From Luzula sylvatica (lineage: Eukaryota > Streptophyta > Magnoliopsida > Poales > Juncaceae), in NCBI GenBank assembly GCA_946800325.1, contig OX326960.1, positions 35,059,629 to 35,123,628 of the forward strand: a DNA stretch of 64,000 bases. Reading direction: 5' to 3'. The notes beneath the pieces were generated by a model. It saw only the letters and a list, made by a program, of their open reading frames with translations. It ran no database searches and had not been told where the DNA came from. Below, one piece after another: positions 39,950-55,400 of the stretch (the first letter of the stretch is position 1; the number at the start of each line of letters is the position of its first letter). The translations under genes were made by a program, and so were the position numbers.

Positions 39950-42900
39950 CAAGATTTTAACGCTTTGAGGAGTTCAAATAACGTGTTTTCGGATTATTTG
40001 TATCGTATCTTTTACTACATAACTTTTCACCAAATTTCAGAAACACTAAGGAAGTTTGTTTTTCTATTCAAAACAAGATTTTAACGCTTTGAGGAGTTCA
40101 AATAACGTGTTTTTAGATCATTTGTATCGTATCTTTTAGTACATAACTTTTCACCAAATTTCACAAACACTAAGGAAGTTTGTTTTTCGATTCAAAACAA
40201 AATTTTAACGCTTTGAGGAGTTCAAATAACGTGTTTTTAGATCATTTGTATCGTATCTTTTACTACATAACTTTTCACCAAATTTGACAAACAGTAAGAA
40301 AGTTTGTTTTTAGATTTCAAAACAAGATTTTAACGCTTTGAGGAGTTCAAATAACGTGTTTTCAGGTCATTTGTATCGTATCTTTTAGTACATAACTTTT
40401 CACCAAATTTCATAAACACTAAGGAAGTTTGTTTTTCGATTCAAAACAAGATTTTATCGCTTTGAGGAGTTCAAATAACGTGTTTTTAGATCATTTGTAT
40501 CGTATCTTTTAGTACATAACTTTTCACCAAATTTCACAAACACTAAGGAAGTTTGTTTTTCGAGTCAAAACAAGATTTTAACGCTTTGAGGAGTTCAAAT
40601 AACGTGTTTTTAGATCATTTGTATCGTATCTTTTAGTACATAACTTTTCAGCAAATTTCACAAATACTAAGGAAGTTTGTTTTTCGATTCAAAACGAAAT
40701 TTTAACGCTTTGAGGAGTTCAAATAACGTGTTTTTAGATCATTTGTATCGGATCTTTTACTACATAACTTTTCACCAAATTTCAGAAACACTAAGGAAGT
40801 TTGTTTTTCGATTCAAAACAAGATTTTAACGCTTTGAGGAGTTCAAATAACGTGTTTTTAGATCATTTGTATCGTATCTTTTAGTACATAACTTTTCACC
40901 AAATTTCACAAACACTAAGGAAGTTTGTTTTTCGATTTCAAAACAATATTTTAACGCTTTGAGGAGTTCAAATAACGTGTTTTTAGTTCATTTGTATCGT
41001 ATCTTTTAGTACATAACTTTTCACCCAATTTCACAAACACTAAGGAAGTTTGTTTTTCGAGTCAAAACAAGATTTTAACGCTTTGAGGAGTTCAAATAAC
41101 GTGTTTTTAGATCATTTGTATCGTATCTTTTAGTACATAACTTTTCACCAAATTTCACAAACACTAAGGAAGTTTATTTTTCGATTCAAAACAAGATTTT
41201 AACGCTTTGAGGAGTTCAAATAACGTGTTTTTAGTTCATTTGTATCGTATGTTTTACTACATAACTTTTCACCAAATTTCACAAACACTAAGGAAGTTTG
41301 TTTTTCGAGTCAAAACAAGATTTTAACGCTTTGAGGAGTTCAAATAATGTGTTTTTAGATCATTTGTATCGTATCTTTTAGTACATAACTTTTCACCAAA
41401 TTTCACAAACACTAAGGAAGTTTGTTTTTCGATTCAAAACAAGATTTTAACGCTTTGAGGAGTTCAAATAACGTGTTTTTAGATCATTTGTATCGTATCT
41501 TTTACTACATAACTTTTCACCAAATTTGACAAACACTAAGAAAGTTTGTTTTTCGATTTCAAAACAAGATTTTAACGCTTTGAGGAGTTCAAATAACGTG
41601 TTTTCAGGTCATTTGTATCGTATCTTTTAGTACATAACTTTTCACCAAATTTCAGAAACACTAAGGAAGTTTGTTTTTCGATTCAAAACAAGATTTTAAC
41701 GCTTTGAGGAGTTCAAATAACGTGTTTTTAGATCATTTGTATCGTATCTTTTAGTACATAACTTTTCACCAAATTTCACAAACACTAGGAAAGTTTGTTT
41801 TTCGTTTCAAAACAAGATTTTAACGCTTTGAGGAGTTCAAATAACGTGTTTTTAGATCATTTGTATCGTATCTTTTAGTACATAACTTTTCACCAAATTT
41901 CAGAAACACTAAGGAAGTTTGTTTTTCTATTCAAAACAAGATTTTAACGCTTTGAGGAGTTCAAATAACGTGTTTTCAGATTATTTGTATCGTATATTTT
42001 ACTACATAACTTTTCACCAAATTTCAGAAACACTAAGGAAGTTTGTTTTTCTATTCAAAACAAGATTTTAACGCTTTGAGGAGTTCAAATAACGTGTTTT
42101 TAGATCATTTGTATCGTATCTTTTAGTACATAACTTTTCACCAAATTTCACAAACACTAAGGAAATTTGTTTTTCGATTCAAAACAAGATTTTAACGCTT
42201 TGAGGAGTTCAAATAACGTGTTTTTAGTTCATTTGTATCGTATCTTTTACTACATAACTTTTCACCAAATTTCACAAACACTAAGGAAGTTTGTTTTTCG
42301 AGTCAAAACAAGATTTTAACGCTTTGAGGAGTTCAAATAACGTGTTTTTAGATCATTTGTATCGTATCTTTTAGTACGTAACGTTTCACCAAATTTCACA
42401 AACACTAAGGAAGTTTGTTTTTCGATTCAAAACAAGATTTTAACGCTTTGAGGAGTTCAAATAACGTGTTTTTAGATCATTTGTATCGTATCTTTTAGTA
42501 CATAACTTTTCACCAAATTTCACAAACACTAAGGAAATTTGTTTTTCGATTCAAAACAAGATTTTAACGCTTTGAGGAGTTCAAATAACGTGTTTTTAGT
42601 TCATTTGTATCGTATCTTTTAGAACATAACTTTTCACCAAATTTCACAAACACTAAGGAAGTTTGTTTTTCGAGTCAAAACAAGATTTTAACGCTTTGAG
42701 GAGTTCAAATAACGTGGTTTTAGATCATTTGTATCGTATCTTTTAGTACATAACTTTTCACCAAATTTCAGAAACACTAAGGAAGTTTGTTTTTCTATTC
42801 AAAACAAGATTTTAATGCTTTGAGGAGTTCAAATAACGTGTTTTCAGATTATTTGTATCGTATATTTTACTACATAACATTTCACCAAATTTCAGAAACA

Positions 42901-43797
42901 CTAAGGAAGTTTGTTTTTCTATTCAAAACAAGATTTTAACGCTTTGAGGAGTTCAAATAACGTGTTTTTAGATCATTTGTATCGTATCTTTTAGTACATA
43001 ACTTTTCACCAAATTTCACAAACACTAAGGAAATTTGTTTTTCGATTCAAAACAAGATTTTAACGCTTTGAGGAGTTCAAATAACGTGTTTTTAGTTCAT
43101 TTGTATCGTATGTTTTACTACATAACTTTTCACCAAATTTCACAAACACTAAGGAAGTTTGTTTTTCGAGTCAAAACAAGATTTTAACGCTTTGAGGAGT
43201 TCAAATAACGTGTTTTTAGATCATTTGTATCGTATCTTTTAGTACATAACGTTTCACCAAATTTCACAAACACTAAGGAAGTTTGTTTTTCGATTCAAAA
43301 CAAGATTTTAACGCTTTGAGGAGTTCAAATAACGTGTTTTTAGATCATTTGTATCGTATCTTTTACTACATAACTTTTCACCAAATTTGACAAACACTAA
43401 GAAAGTTTGTTTTTCGATTTCAAAACAAGATTTTAACGCTTTGAGGAGTTCAAATAACGTGTTTTCAGGTCATTTGTATCGTATCTTTTAGTACATAACT
43501 TTTCACCAAATTTCAGAAACACTAAGGAAGTTTGTTTTTCGATTCAAAACAAGATTTTAACGCTTTGAGGAGTTCAAATAACGTGTTTTTAGATCATTTG
43601 TATCGTATCTTTTAGTACATAACTTTTCACCAAATTTCACAAACACTAGGAAAGTTTGTTTTTCGTTTCAAAACAAGATTTTAACGCTTTGAGGAGTTCA
43701 AATAACGTGTTTTTAGATCATTTATATCGTATCTTTTAGTACATAACTTTTCACCAAATTTCAGAAACACTAAGGAAGTTTGTTTTTCTATTCAAAA
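39950..43797 (+). repeat. HOR family B, complete 31-mer, first subtype
   Basis: Full 3,848-bp B unit of the cataaac/ttatcgc subtype. Private changes include ttttcgga in B1 (near 39990), atcggatc near 40751, caagat instead of caaaat at the start of B13 (near 41442), and tagaacat near 42622. Otherwise it follows the 22941 copy monomer by monomer. Confidence 0.92.
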
Positions 43798-46700
43798 CAA
43801 GATTTTAACGCTTTGAGGAGTTCAAATAACGTGTTTTCAGATTATTTGTATCGTATCTTTTACTACATAACTTTTCACCAAATTTCAGAAACACTAAGGA
43901 AGTTTGTTTTTCTATTCAAAACAAGATTTTAACGCTTTGAGGAGTTCAAATAACGTGTTTTTAGATCATTTGTATCGTATCTTTTAGTACATAACTTTTC
44001 ACCAAATTTCACAAACACTAAGGAAGTTTGTTTTTCGATTCAAAACAAAATTTTAACGCTTTGAGGAGTTCAAATAACGTGTTTTTAGATCATTTGTATC
44101 GTATCTTTTACTACATAACTTTTCACCAAATTTGACAAACAGTAAGAAAGTTTGTTTTTAGATTTCAAAACAAGATTTTAACGCTTTGAGGAGTTCAAAT
44201 AACGTGTTTTCAGGTCATTTGTATCGTATCTTTTAGTACATAACTTTTCACCAAATTTCAGAAACACTAAGGAAGTTTGTTTTTCGATTCAAAACAAGAT
44301 TTTAACGCTTTGAGGAGTTCAAATAACGTATTTTTAGATCATTTGTATCGTATCTTTTAGTACATAACTTTTCACCAAATTTCACAAACACTAAGGAAGT
44401 TTGTTTTTCGAGTCAAAACAATATTTTAACGCTTTGAGGAGTTCAAATAACGTGTTTTTAGATCATTTGTATCGTATCTTTTAGTACATAACTTTTCAGC
44501 AAATTTCACAAATACTAAGGAAGTTTGTTTTTCGATTCAAAACGAAATTTTAACGCTTTGAGGAGTTCAAATAACGTGTTTTTAGATCATTTGTATCGTA
44601 TCTTTTACTACATAACTTTTCACCAAATTTCAGAAACACTAAGGAAGTTTGTTTTTCGATTCAAAACAAGATTTTAACGCTTTGAGGAGTTCAAATAACG
44701 TGTTTTTAGATCATTTGTATCGTATCTTTTAGTACATAACTTTTCACCAAATTTCACAAACACTAAGGAAGTTTGTTTTTCGATTTCAAAACAATATTTT
44801 AACGCTTTGAGGAGTTCAAATAACGTGTTTTTAGTTCATTTGTATCGTATCTTTTAGTACATAACTTTTCACCCAATTTCACAAACACTAAGGAAGTTTG
44901 TTTTTCGAGTCAAAACAAGATTTTAACGCTTTGAGGAGTTCAAATAACGTGTTTTTAGATCATTTGTATCGTATCTTTTAGTACATAACTTTTCACCAAA
45001 TTTCACAAACACTAAGGAAGTTTATTTTTCGATTCAAAACAAGATTTTAACGCTTTGAGGAGTTCAAATAACGTGTTTTTAGTTCATTTGTATCGTATGT
45101 TTTACTACATAACTTTTCACCAAATTTCACAAACACTAAGGAAGTTTGTTTTTCGAGTCAAAACAAGATTTTAACGCTTTGAGGAGTTCAAATAATGTGT
45201 TTTTAGATCATTTGTATCGTATCTTTTAGTACATAACTTTTCACCAAATTTCACAAACACTAAGGAAGTTTGTTTTTCGATTCAAAACAAAATTTTAACG
45301 CTTTGAGGAGTTCAAATAACGTGTTTTTAGATCATTTGTATCGTATCTTTTACTACATAACTTTTCACCAAATTTGACAAACACTAAGAAAGTTTGTTTT
45401 TCGATTTCAAAACAAGATTTTAACGCTTTGAGGAGTTCAAATAACGTGTTTTCAGGTCATTTGTATCGTATCTTTTAGTACATAACTTTTCACCAAATTT
45501 CAGAAACACTAAGGAAGTTTGTTTTTCGATTCAAAACAAGATTTTAACGCTTTGAGGAGTTCAAATAACGTGTTTTTAGATCATTTGTATCGTATCTTTT
45601 AGTACATAACTTTTCACCAAATTTCACAAACACTAGGAAAGTTTGTTTTTCGTTTCAAAACAAGATTTTAACGCTTTGAGGAGTTCAAATAACGTGTTTT
45701 TAGATCATTTGTATCGTATCTTTTAGTACATAACTTTTCACCAAATTTCAGAAACACTAAGGAAGTTTGTTTTTCTATTCAAAACAAGATTTTAACGCTT
45801 TGAGGAGTTCAAATAACGTGTTTTCAGATTATTTGTATCGTATATTTTACTACATAACTTTTCACCAAATTTCAGAAACACTAAGGAAGTTTGTTTTTCT
45901 ATTCAAAACAAGATTTTAACGCTTTGAGGAGTTCAAATAACGTGTTTTTAGATCATTTGTATCGTATCTTTTAGTACATAACTTTTCACCAAATTTCACA
46001 AACACTAAGGAAATTTGTTTTTCGATTCAAAACAAGATTTTAACGCTTTGAGGAGTTCAAATAACGTGTTTTTAGTTCATTTGTATCGTATCTATTACTA
46101 CATAACTTTTCACCAAATTTCACAAACACTAAGGAAGTTTGTTTTTCGAGTCAAAACAAGATTTTAACGCTTTGAGGAGTTCAAATAACGTGTTTTTAGA
46201 TCATTTGTATCGTATCTTTTAGTACGTAACGTTTCACCAAATTTCACAAACACTAAGGAAGTTTGTTTTTCGATTCAAAACAAGATTTTAACGCTTTGAG
46301 GAGTTCAAATAACGTGTTTTTAGATCATTTGTATCGTATCTTTTAGTACATAACTTTTCACCAAATTTCACAAACACTAAGGAAATTTGTTTTTCGATTC
46401 AAAACAAGATTTTAACGCTTTGAGGAGTTCAAATAACGTGTTTTTAGTTCATTTGTATCGTATCTTTTAGTACATAACTTTTCACCAAATTTCACAAACA
46501 CTAAGGAAGTTTGTTTTTCGAGTCAAAACAAGATTTTAACGCTTTGAGGAGTTCAAATAACGTGGTTTTAGATCATTTGTATCGTATCTTTTAGTACATA
46601 ACTTTTCACCAAATTTCAGAAACACTAAGGAAGTTTGTTTTTCTATTCAAAACAAGATTTTAATGCTTTGAGGAGTTCAAATAACGTGTTTTCAGATTAT

Positions 46701-47645
46701 TTGTATCGTATATTTTACTACATAACATTTCACCAAATTTCAGAAACACTAAGGAAGTTTGTTTTTCTATTCAAAACAAGATTTTAACGCTTTGAGGAGT
46801 TCAAATAACGTGTTTTTAGATCATTTGTATCGTATCTTTTAGTACATAACTTTTCACCAAATTTCACAAACACTAAGGAAATTTGTTTTTCGATTCAAAA
46901 CAAGATTTTAACGCTTTGAGGAGTTCAAATAACGTGTTTTTAGTTCATTTGTATCGTATGTTTTACTACATAACTTTTCACCAAATTTCACAAACACTAA
47001 GGAAGTTTGTTTTTCGAGTCAAAACAAGATTTTAACGCTTTGAGGAGTTCAAATAACGTGTTTTTAGATCATTTGTATCGTATCTTTTAGTACATAACGT
47101 TTCACCAAATTTCACAAACACTAAGGAAGTTTGTTTTTCGATTCAAAACAAGATTTTAACGCTTTGAGGAGTTCAAATAACGTGTTTTTAGATCATTTGT
47201 ATCGTATCTTTTACTACATAACTTTTCACCAAATTTGACAAACACTAAGAAAGTTTGTTTTTCGATTTCAAAACAAGATTTTAACGCTTTGAGGAGTTCA
47301 AATAACGTGTTTTCAGGTCATTTGTATCGTATCTTTTAGTACATAACTTTTCACCAAATTTCAGAAACACTAAGGAAGTTTGTTTTTCGATTCAAAACAA
47401 GATTTTAACGCTTTGAGGAGTTCAAATAACGTGTTTTTAGATCATTTGTATCGTATCTTTTAGTACATAACTTTTCACCAAATTTCACAAACACTAGGAA
47501 AGTTTGTTTTTCGTTTCAAAACAAGATTTTAACGCTTTGAGGAGTTCAAATAACGTGTTTTTAGATCATTTGTATCGTATCTTTTAGTACATAACTTTTC
47601 ACCAAATTTCAGAAACACTAAGGAAGTTTGTTTTTCTATTCAAAA
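43798..47645 (+). repeat. HOR family B, complete 31-mer, second subtype
   Basis: Full 3,848-bp B unit with the second-subtype markers: cagaaac in B4, gtattttt in B5, caata at the start of B6. A private tctattac change lies near 46092 in B19. It shares gtacgtaacg (B20), gtggtttt (B23) and aatgc (B24) with the first subtype, so the subtypes differ mainly near their left ends. Confidence 0.92.
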
Positions 47646-50600
47646 CAAGATTTTAACGCTTTGAGGAGTTCAAATAACGTGTTTTCAGATTATTTGTATC
47701 GTATCTTTTACTACATAACTTTTCACCAAATTTCAGAAACACTAAGGAAGTTTGTTTTTCTATTCAAAACAAGATTTTAACGCTTTGAGGAGTTCAAATA
47801 ACGTGTTTTTAGATCATTTGTATCGTATCTTTTAGTACATAACTTTTCACCAAATTTCACAAACACTAAGGAAGTTTGTTTTTCGATTCAAAACAAAATT
47901 TTAACGCTTTGAGGAGTTCAAATAACGTGTTTTTAGATCATTTGTATCGTATCTTTTACTACATAACTTTTCACCAAATTTGACAAACAGTAAGAAAGTT
48001 TGTTTTTAGATTTCAAAACAAGATTTTAACGCTTTGAGGAGTTCAAATAACGTGTTTTCAGGTCATTTGTATCGTATCTTTTAGTACATAACTTTTCACC
48101 AAATTTCAGAAACACTAAGGAAGTTTGTTTTTCGATTCAAAACAAGATTTTAACGCTTTGAGGAGTTCAAATAACGTATTTTTAGATCATTTGTATCGTA
48201 TCTTTTAGTACATAACTTTTCACCAAATTTCACAAACACTAAGGAAGTTTGTTTTTCGAGTCAAAACAATATTTTAACGCTTTGAGGAGTTCAAATAACG
48301 TGTTTTTAGATCATTTGTATCGTATCTTTTAGTACATAACTTTTCAGCAAATTTCACAAATACTAAGGAAGTTTGTTTTTCGATTCAAAACGAAATTTTA
48401 ACGCTTTGAGGAGTTCAAATAACGTGTTTTTAGATCATTTGTATCGTATCTTTTACTACATAACTTTTCACCAAATTTCAGAAACACTAAGGAAGTTTGT
48501 TTTTCGATTCAAAACAAGATTTTAACGCTTTGAGGAGTTCAAATAACGTGTTTTTAGATCATTTGTATCGTATCTTTTAGTACATAACTTTTCACCAAAT
48601 TTCACAAACACTAAGGAAGTTTGTTTTTCGATTTCAAAACAATATTTTAACGCTTTGAGGAGTTCAAATAACGTGTTTTTAGTTCATTTGTATCGTATCT
48701 TTTAGTACATAACTTTTCACCCAATTTCACAAACACTAAGGAAGTTTGTTTTTCGAGTCAAAACAAGATTTTAACGCTTTGAGGAGTTCAAATAACGTGT
48801 TTTTAGATCATTTGTATCGTATCTTTTAGTACATAACTTTTCACCAAATTTCACAAACACTAAGGAAGTTTATTTTTCGATTCAAAACAAGATTTTAACG
48901 CTTTGAGGAGTTCAAATAACGTGTTTTTAGTTCATTTGTATCGTATGTTTTACTACATAACTTTTCACCAAATTTCACAAACACTAAGGAAGTTTGTTTT
49001 TCGAGTCAAAACAAGATTTTAACGCTTTGAGGAGTTCAAATAACGTGTTTTTAGATCATTTGTATCGTATCTTTTAGTACATAACTTTTCACCAAATTTC
49101 ACAAACACTAAGGAAGTTTGTTTTTCGATTCAAAACAAAATTTTAACGCTTTGAGGAGTTCAAATAACGTGTTTTTAGATCATTTGTATCGTATCTTTTA
49201 CTACATAACTTTTCACCAAATTTGACAAACACTAAGAAAGTTTGTTTTTCGATTTCAAAACAAGATTTTAACGCTTTGAGGAGTTCAAATAACGTGTTTT
49301 CAGGTCATTTGTATCGTATCTTTTAGTACATAACTTTTCACCAAATTTCAGAAACACTAAGGAAGTTTGTTTTTCGATTCAAAACAAGATTTTAACGCTT
49401 TGAGGAGTTCAAATAACGTGTTTTTAGATCATTTGTATCGTATCTTTTAGTACATAACTTTTCACCAAATTTCACAAACACTAGGAAAGTTTGTTTTTCG
49501 TTTCAAAACAAGATTTTAACGCTTTGAGGAGTTCAAATAACGTGTTTTTAGATCATTTGTATCGTATCTTTTAGTACATAACTTTTCACCAAATTTCAGA
49601 AACACTAAGGAAGTTTGTTTTTCTATTCAAAACAAGATTTTAACGCTTTGAGGAGTTCAAATAACGTGTTTTCAGATTATTTGTATCGTATATTTTACTA
49701 CATAACTTTTCACCAAATTTCAGAAACACTAAGGAAGTTTGTTTTTCTATTCAAAACAAGATTTTAACGCTTTGAGGAGTTCAAATAACGTGTTTTTAGA
49801 TCATTTGTATCGTATCTTTTACTACATAACTTTTCACCAAATTTCACAAACACTAAGGAAATTTGTTTTTCGATTCAAAACAAGATTTTAACGCTTTGAG
49901 GAGTTCAAATAACGTGTTTTTAGTTCATTTGTATCGTATGTTTTACTACATAACTTTTCACCAAATTTCACAAACACTAAGGAAGTTTGTTTTTCGAGTC
50001 AAAACAAGATTTTAACGCTTTGAGGAGTTCAAATAACGTGTTTTTAGATCATTTGTATCGTATCTTTTAGTACGTAACGTTTCACCAAATTTCACAAACA
50101 CTAAGGAAGTTTGTTTTTCGATTCAAAACAAGATTTTAACGCTTTGAGGAGTTCAAATAACGTGTTTTTAGATCATTTGTATCGTATCTTTTAGTACATA
50201 ACTTTTCACCAAATTTCACAAACACTAAGGAAATTTGTTTTTCGATTCAAAACAAGATTTTAACGCTTTGAGGAGTTCAAATAACGTGTTTTTAGTTCAT
50301 TTGTATCGTATCTTTTAGTACATAACTTTTCACCAAATTTCACAAACACTAAGGAAGTTTGTTTTTCGAGTCAAAACAAGATTTTAACGGTTTGAGGAGT
50401 TCAAATAACGTGTTTTTAGATCATTTGTATCGTATCTTTTAGTACATAACTTTTCACCAAATTTCAGAAACACTAAGGAAGTTTGTTTTTCTATTCAAAA
50501 CAAGATTTTAACGCTTTGAGGAGTTCAAATAACGTGTTTTCAGATTATTTGTATCGTATATTTTACTACATAACATTTCACCAAATTTCAGAAACACTAA

Positions 50601-52486
50601 GGAAGTTTGTTTTTCTATTCAAAACAAGATTTTAACGCTTTGAGGAGTTCAAATAACGTGTTTTTAGATCATTTGTATCGTATCTTTTAGTACATAACTT
50701 TTCACCAAATTTCACAAACACTAAGGAAATTTGTTTTTCGATTCAAAACAAGATTTTAACGCTTTGAGGAGTTCAAATAACGTGTTTTTAGTTCATTTGT
50801 TTCGTATGTTTTACTACATAACTTTTCACCAAATTTCACAAACACTAAGGAAGTTTGTTTTTCGAGTAAAAACAAGATTTTAACGCTTTGAGGAGTTCAA
50901 ATAACGTGTTTTTAGATCATTTGTATCGTATCTTTTAGTACATAACGTTTCACCAAATTTCACAAACACTAAGGAAGTTTGTTTTTCGATTCAAAACAAG
51001 ATTTTAACGCTTTGAGGAGTTCAAATAACGTGTTTTTAGTTCATTTGTATCGTATGTTTTACTACATAACTTTTCACCAAATTTCACAAACACTAAGGAA
51101 GTTTGTTTTTCGAGTCAAAACAAGATTTTAACGCTTTGAGGAGTTCAAATAACGTGTTTTTAGATCATTTGTATCGTATCTTTTAGTACATAACTTTTCA
51201 GCAAATTTCACAAACACTAAGGAAGTTTGTTTTTCGATTCAAAACGAAATTTTAACGCTTTGAGGAGTTCAAATAACGTCTTTTTAGATCATTTGTATCG
51301 TATCTTTTACTACATAACTTTTCACCAAATTTCAGAAACACTAAGGTAGTTTGTTTTTCGATTCAAAACAAGATTTTAACGCTTTGAGGAGTTCAAATAA
51401 CGTGTTTTTAGATCATTTGTATCGTATCTTTTAGTACATAACTTTTCACCAAATTTCACAAACACTAAGGAAGTTTGTTTTTCGATTTCAAAACAATATT
51501 TTAACGCTTTGAGGAGTTCAAATAACGTGTTTTTAGTTCATTTGTATCGTATCTTTTAGTACATAACTTTTCACCCAATTTCACAAACACTAAGGAAGTT
51601 TGTTTTTCGAGTCAAAACAAGATTTTAACGCTTTGAGGAGTTCAAATAACGTGTTTTTAGATCATTTGTATCGTATCTTTTAGTACATAACTTTTCACCA
51701 AATTTCACAAACACTAAGGAAGTTTATTTTTCGATTCAAAACAAGATTTTAACGCTTTGAGGAGTTCAAATAACGTGTTTTTAGTTCATTTGTATCGTAT
51801 GTTTTACTACATAACTTTTCACCAAATTTCACAAACACTAAGGAAGTTTGTTTTTCGAGTCAAAACAAGATTTTAACGCTTTGAGGAGTTCAAATAATGT
51901 GTTTTTAGATCATTTGTATCGTATCTTTTAGTACATAACTTTTCACCAAATTTCACAAACACTAAGGAAGTTTGTTTTTCGATTCAAAACAAAATTTTAA
52001 CGCTTTGAGGAGTTCAAATAACGTGTTTTTAGATCATTTGTATCGTATCTTTTACTACATAACTTTTCACCAAATTTGACAAACACTAAGAAAGTTTGTT
52101 TTTCGATTTCAAAACAAGATTTTAACGCTTTGAGGAGTTCAAATAACGTGTTTTCAGGTCATTTGTATCGTATCTTTTAGTACATAACTTTTCACCAAAT
52201 TTCAGAAACACTAAGGAAGTTTGTTTTTCGATTCAAAACAAGATTTTAACGCTTTGAGGAGTTCAAATAACGTGTTTTTAGATCATTTGTATCGTATCTT
52301 TTAGTACATAACTTTTCACCAAATTTCACAAACACTAGGAAAGTTTGTTTTTCGTTTCAAAACAAGATTTTAACGCTTTGAGGAGTTCAAATAACGTGTT
52401 TTTAGATCATTTGTATCGTATCTTTTAGTACATAACTTTTCACCAAATTTCAGAAACACTAAGGAAGTTTGTTTTTCTATTCAAAA
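47646..52486 (+). repeat. HOR family B, expanded 39-mer
   Basis: Thirty-nine monomers, five of 125 bp (4,841 bp). It runs as B1-B27, then instead of B28-B31 it carries 12 monomers from 50997: two A10/A11-like monomers (tagttca/tatg; cagcaaa), a B7-like monomer with gtcttttt and aaggtag, then B8-B16 equivalents. It is thus a B unit whose left and central part was copied again, a net gain of eight monomers. Markers shared with the unit at 56335: aacggttt (B23), gtttcgtatg and cgagtaaaa (B26), and unmutated aacgtg in B12. Confidence 0.9.
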
Positions 52487-55400
52487 CAAGATTTTAACGC
52501 TTTGAGGAGTTCAAATAACGTGTTTTCAGATTATTTGTATCGTATCTTTTACTACATAACTTTTCACCAAATTTCAGAAACACTAAGGAAGTTTGTTTTT
52601 CTATTCAAAACAAGATTTTAACGCTTTGAGGAGTTCAAATAACGTGTTTTTAGATCATTTGTATCGTATCTTTTAGTACATAACTTTTCACCAAATTTCA
52701 CAAACACTAAGGAAGTTTGTTTTTCGATTCAAAACAAAATTTTAACGCTTTGAGGAGTTCAAATAACGTGTTTTTAGATCATTTGTATCGTATCTTTTAC
52801 TACATAACTTTTCACCAAATTTGACAAACAGTAAGAAAGTTTGTTTTTAGATTTCAAAACAAGATTTTAACGCTTTGAGGAGTTCAAATAACGTGTTTTC
52901 AGGTCATTTGTATCGTATCTTTTAGTACATAACTTTTCACCAAATTTCACAAACACTAAGGAAGTTTGTTTTTCGATTCAAAACAAGATTTTATCGCTTT
53001 GAGGAGTTCAAATAACGTGTTTTTAGATCATTTGTATCGTATCTTTTAGTACATAACTTTTCACCAAATTTCACCAACACTAAGGAAGTTTGTTTTTCGA
53101 GTCAAAACAAGATTTTAACGCTTTGAGGAGTTCAAATAACGTGTTTTTAGATCATTTGTATCGTATCTTTTAGTACATAACTTTTCAGCAAATTTCACAA
53201 ACACTAAGGAAGTTTGTTTTTCGATTCAAAACGAAATTTTAACGCTTTGAGGAGTTCAAATAACGTCTTTTTAGATCATTTGTATCGTATCTTTTACTAC
53301 ATAACTTTTCACCAAATTTCAGAAACACTAAGGTAGTTTGTTTTTCGATTCAAAACAAGATTTTAACGCTTTGAGGAGTTCAAATAACGTGTTTTTAGAT
53401 CATTTGTATCGTATCTTTTAGTACATAACTTTTCACCAAATTTCACAAACACTAAGGAAGTTTGTTTTTCGATTTCAAAACAATATTTTAACGCTTTGAG
53501 GAGTTCAAATAACGTGTTTTTAGTTCATTTGTATCGTATCTTTTAGTACATAACTTTTCACCCAATTTCACAAACACTAAGGAAGTTTGTTTTTCGAGTC
53601 AAAACAAGATTTTAACGCTTTGAGGAGTTCAAATAACGTGTTTTTAGATCATTTGTATCGTATCTTTTAGTACATAACTTTTCACCAAATTTCACAAACA
53701 CTAAGGAAGTTTATTTTTCGATTCAAAACAAGATTTTAACGCTTTGAGGAGTTCAAATAACGTGTTTTTAGTTCATTTGTATCGTATGTTTTACTACATA
53801 ACTTTTCACCAAATTTCACAAACACTAAGGAAGTTTGTTTTTCGAGTCAAAACAAGATTTTAACGCTTTGAGGAGTTCAAATAATGTGTTTTTAGATCAT
53901 TTGTATCGTATCTTTTAGTACATAACTTTTCACCAAATTTCACAAACACTAAGGAAGTTTGTTTTTCGATTCAAAACAAAATTTTAACGCTTTGAGGAGT
54001 TCAAATAACGTGTTTTTAGATCATTTGTATCGTATCTTTTACTACATAACTTTTCACCAAATTTGACAAACACTAAGAAAGTTTGTTTTTCGATTTCAAA
54101 ACAAGATTTTAACGCTTTGAGGAGTTCAAATAACGTGTTTTCAGGTCATTTGTATCGTATCTTTTAGTACATAACTTTTCACCAAATTTCAGAAACACTA
54201 AGGAAGTTTGTTTTTCGATTCAAAACAAGATTTTAACGCTTTGAGGAGTTCAAATAACGTGTTTTTAGATCATTTGTATCGTATCTTTTAGTACATAACT
54301 TTTCACCAAATTTCACAAACACTAGGAAAGTTTGTTTTTCGTTTCAAAACAAGATTTTAACGCTTTGAGGAGTTCAAATAACGTGTTTTTAGATCATTTG
54401 TATCGTATCTTTTAGTACATAACTTTTCACCAAATTTCAGAAACACTAAGGAAGTTTGTTTTTCTATTCAAAACAAGATTTTAACGCTTTGAGGAGTTCA
54501 AATAACGTGTTTTCAGATTATTTGTATCGTATATTTTACTACATAACTTTTCACCAAATTTCAGAAACACTAAGGAAGTTTGTTTTTCTATTCAAAACAA
54601 GATTTTAACGCTTTGAGGAGTTCAAATAACGTGTTTTTAGATCATTTGTATCGTATCTTTTAGTACATAACTTTTCACCAAATTTCACAAACACTAAGGA
54701 AATTTGTTTTTCGATTCAAAACAAGATTTTAACGCTTTGAGGAGTTCAAATAACGTGTTTTTAGTTCATTTGTATCGTATCTTTTACTACATAACTTTTC
54801 ACCAAATTTCACAAACACTAAGGAAGTTTGTTTTTCGAGTCAAAACAAGATTATAACGCTTTGAGGAGTTCAAATAACGTGTTTTTAGATCATTTGTATC
54901 GTATCTTTTAGTACGTAACGTTTCACCAAATTTCACAAACACTAAGGAAGTTTGTTTTTCGATTCAAAACAAGATTTTAACGCTTTGAGGAGTTCAAATA
55001 ACGTGTTTTTAGATCATTTGTATCGTATCTTTTAGTACATAACTTTTCACCAAATTTCACAAACACTAAGGAAATTTGTTTTTCGATTCAAAACAAGATT
55101 TTAACGCTTTGAGGAGTTCAAATAACGTGTTTTTAGTTCATTTGTATCGTATCTTTTAGTACATAACTTTTCACCAAATTTCACAAACACTAAGGAAGTT
55201 TGTTTTTCGAGTCAAAACAAGATTTTAACGCTTTGAGGAGTTCAAATAACGTGGTTTTAGATCATTTGTATCGTATCTTTTAGTACATAACTTTTCACCA
55301 AATTTCAGAAACACTAAGGAAGTTTGTTTTTCTATTCAAAACAAGATTTTAATGCTTTGAGGAGTTCAAATAACGTGTTTTCAGATTATTTGTATCGTAT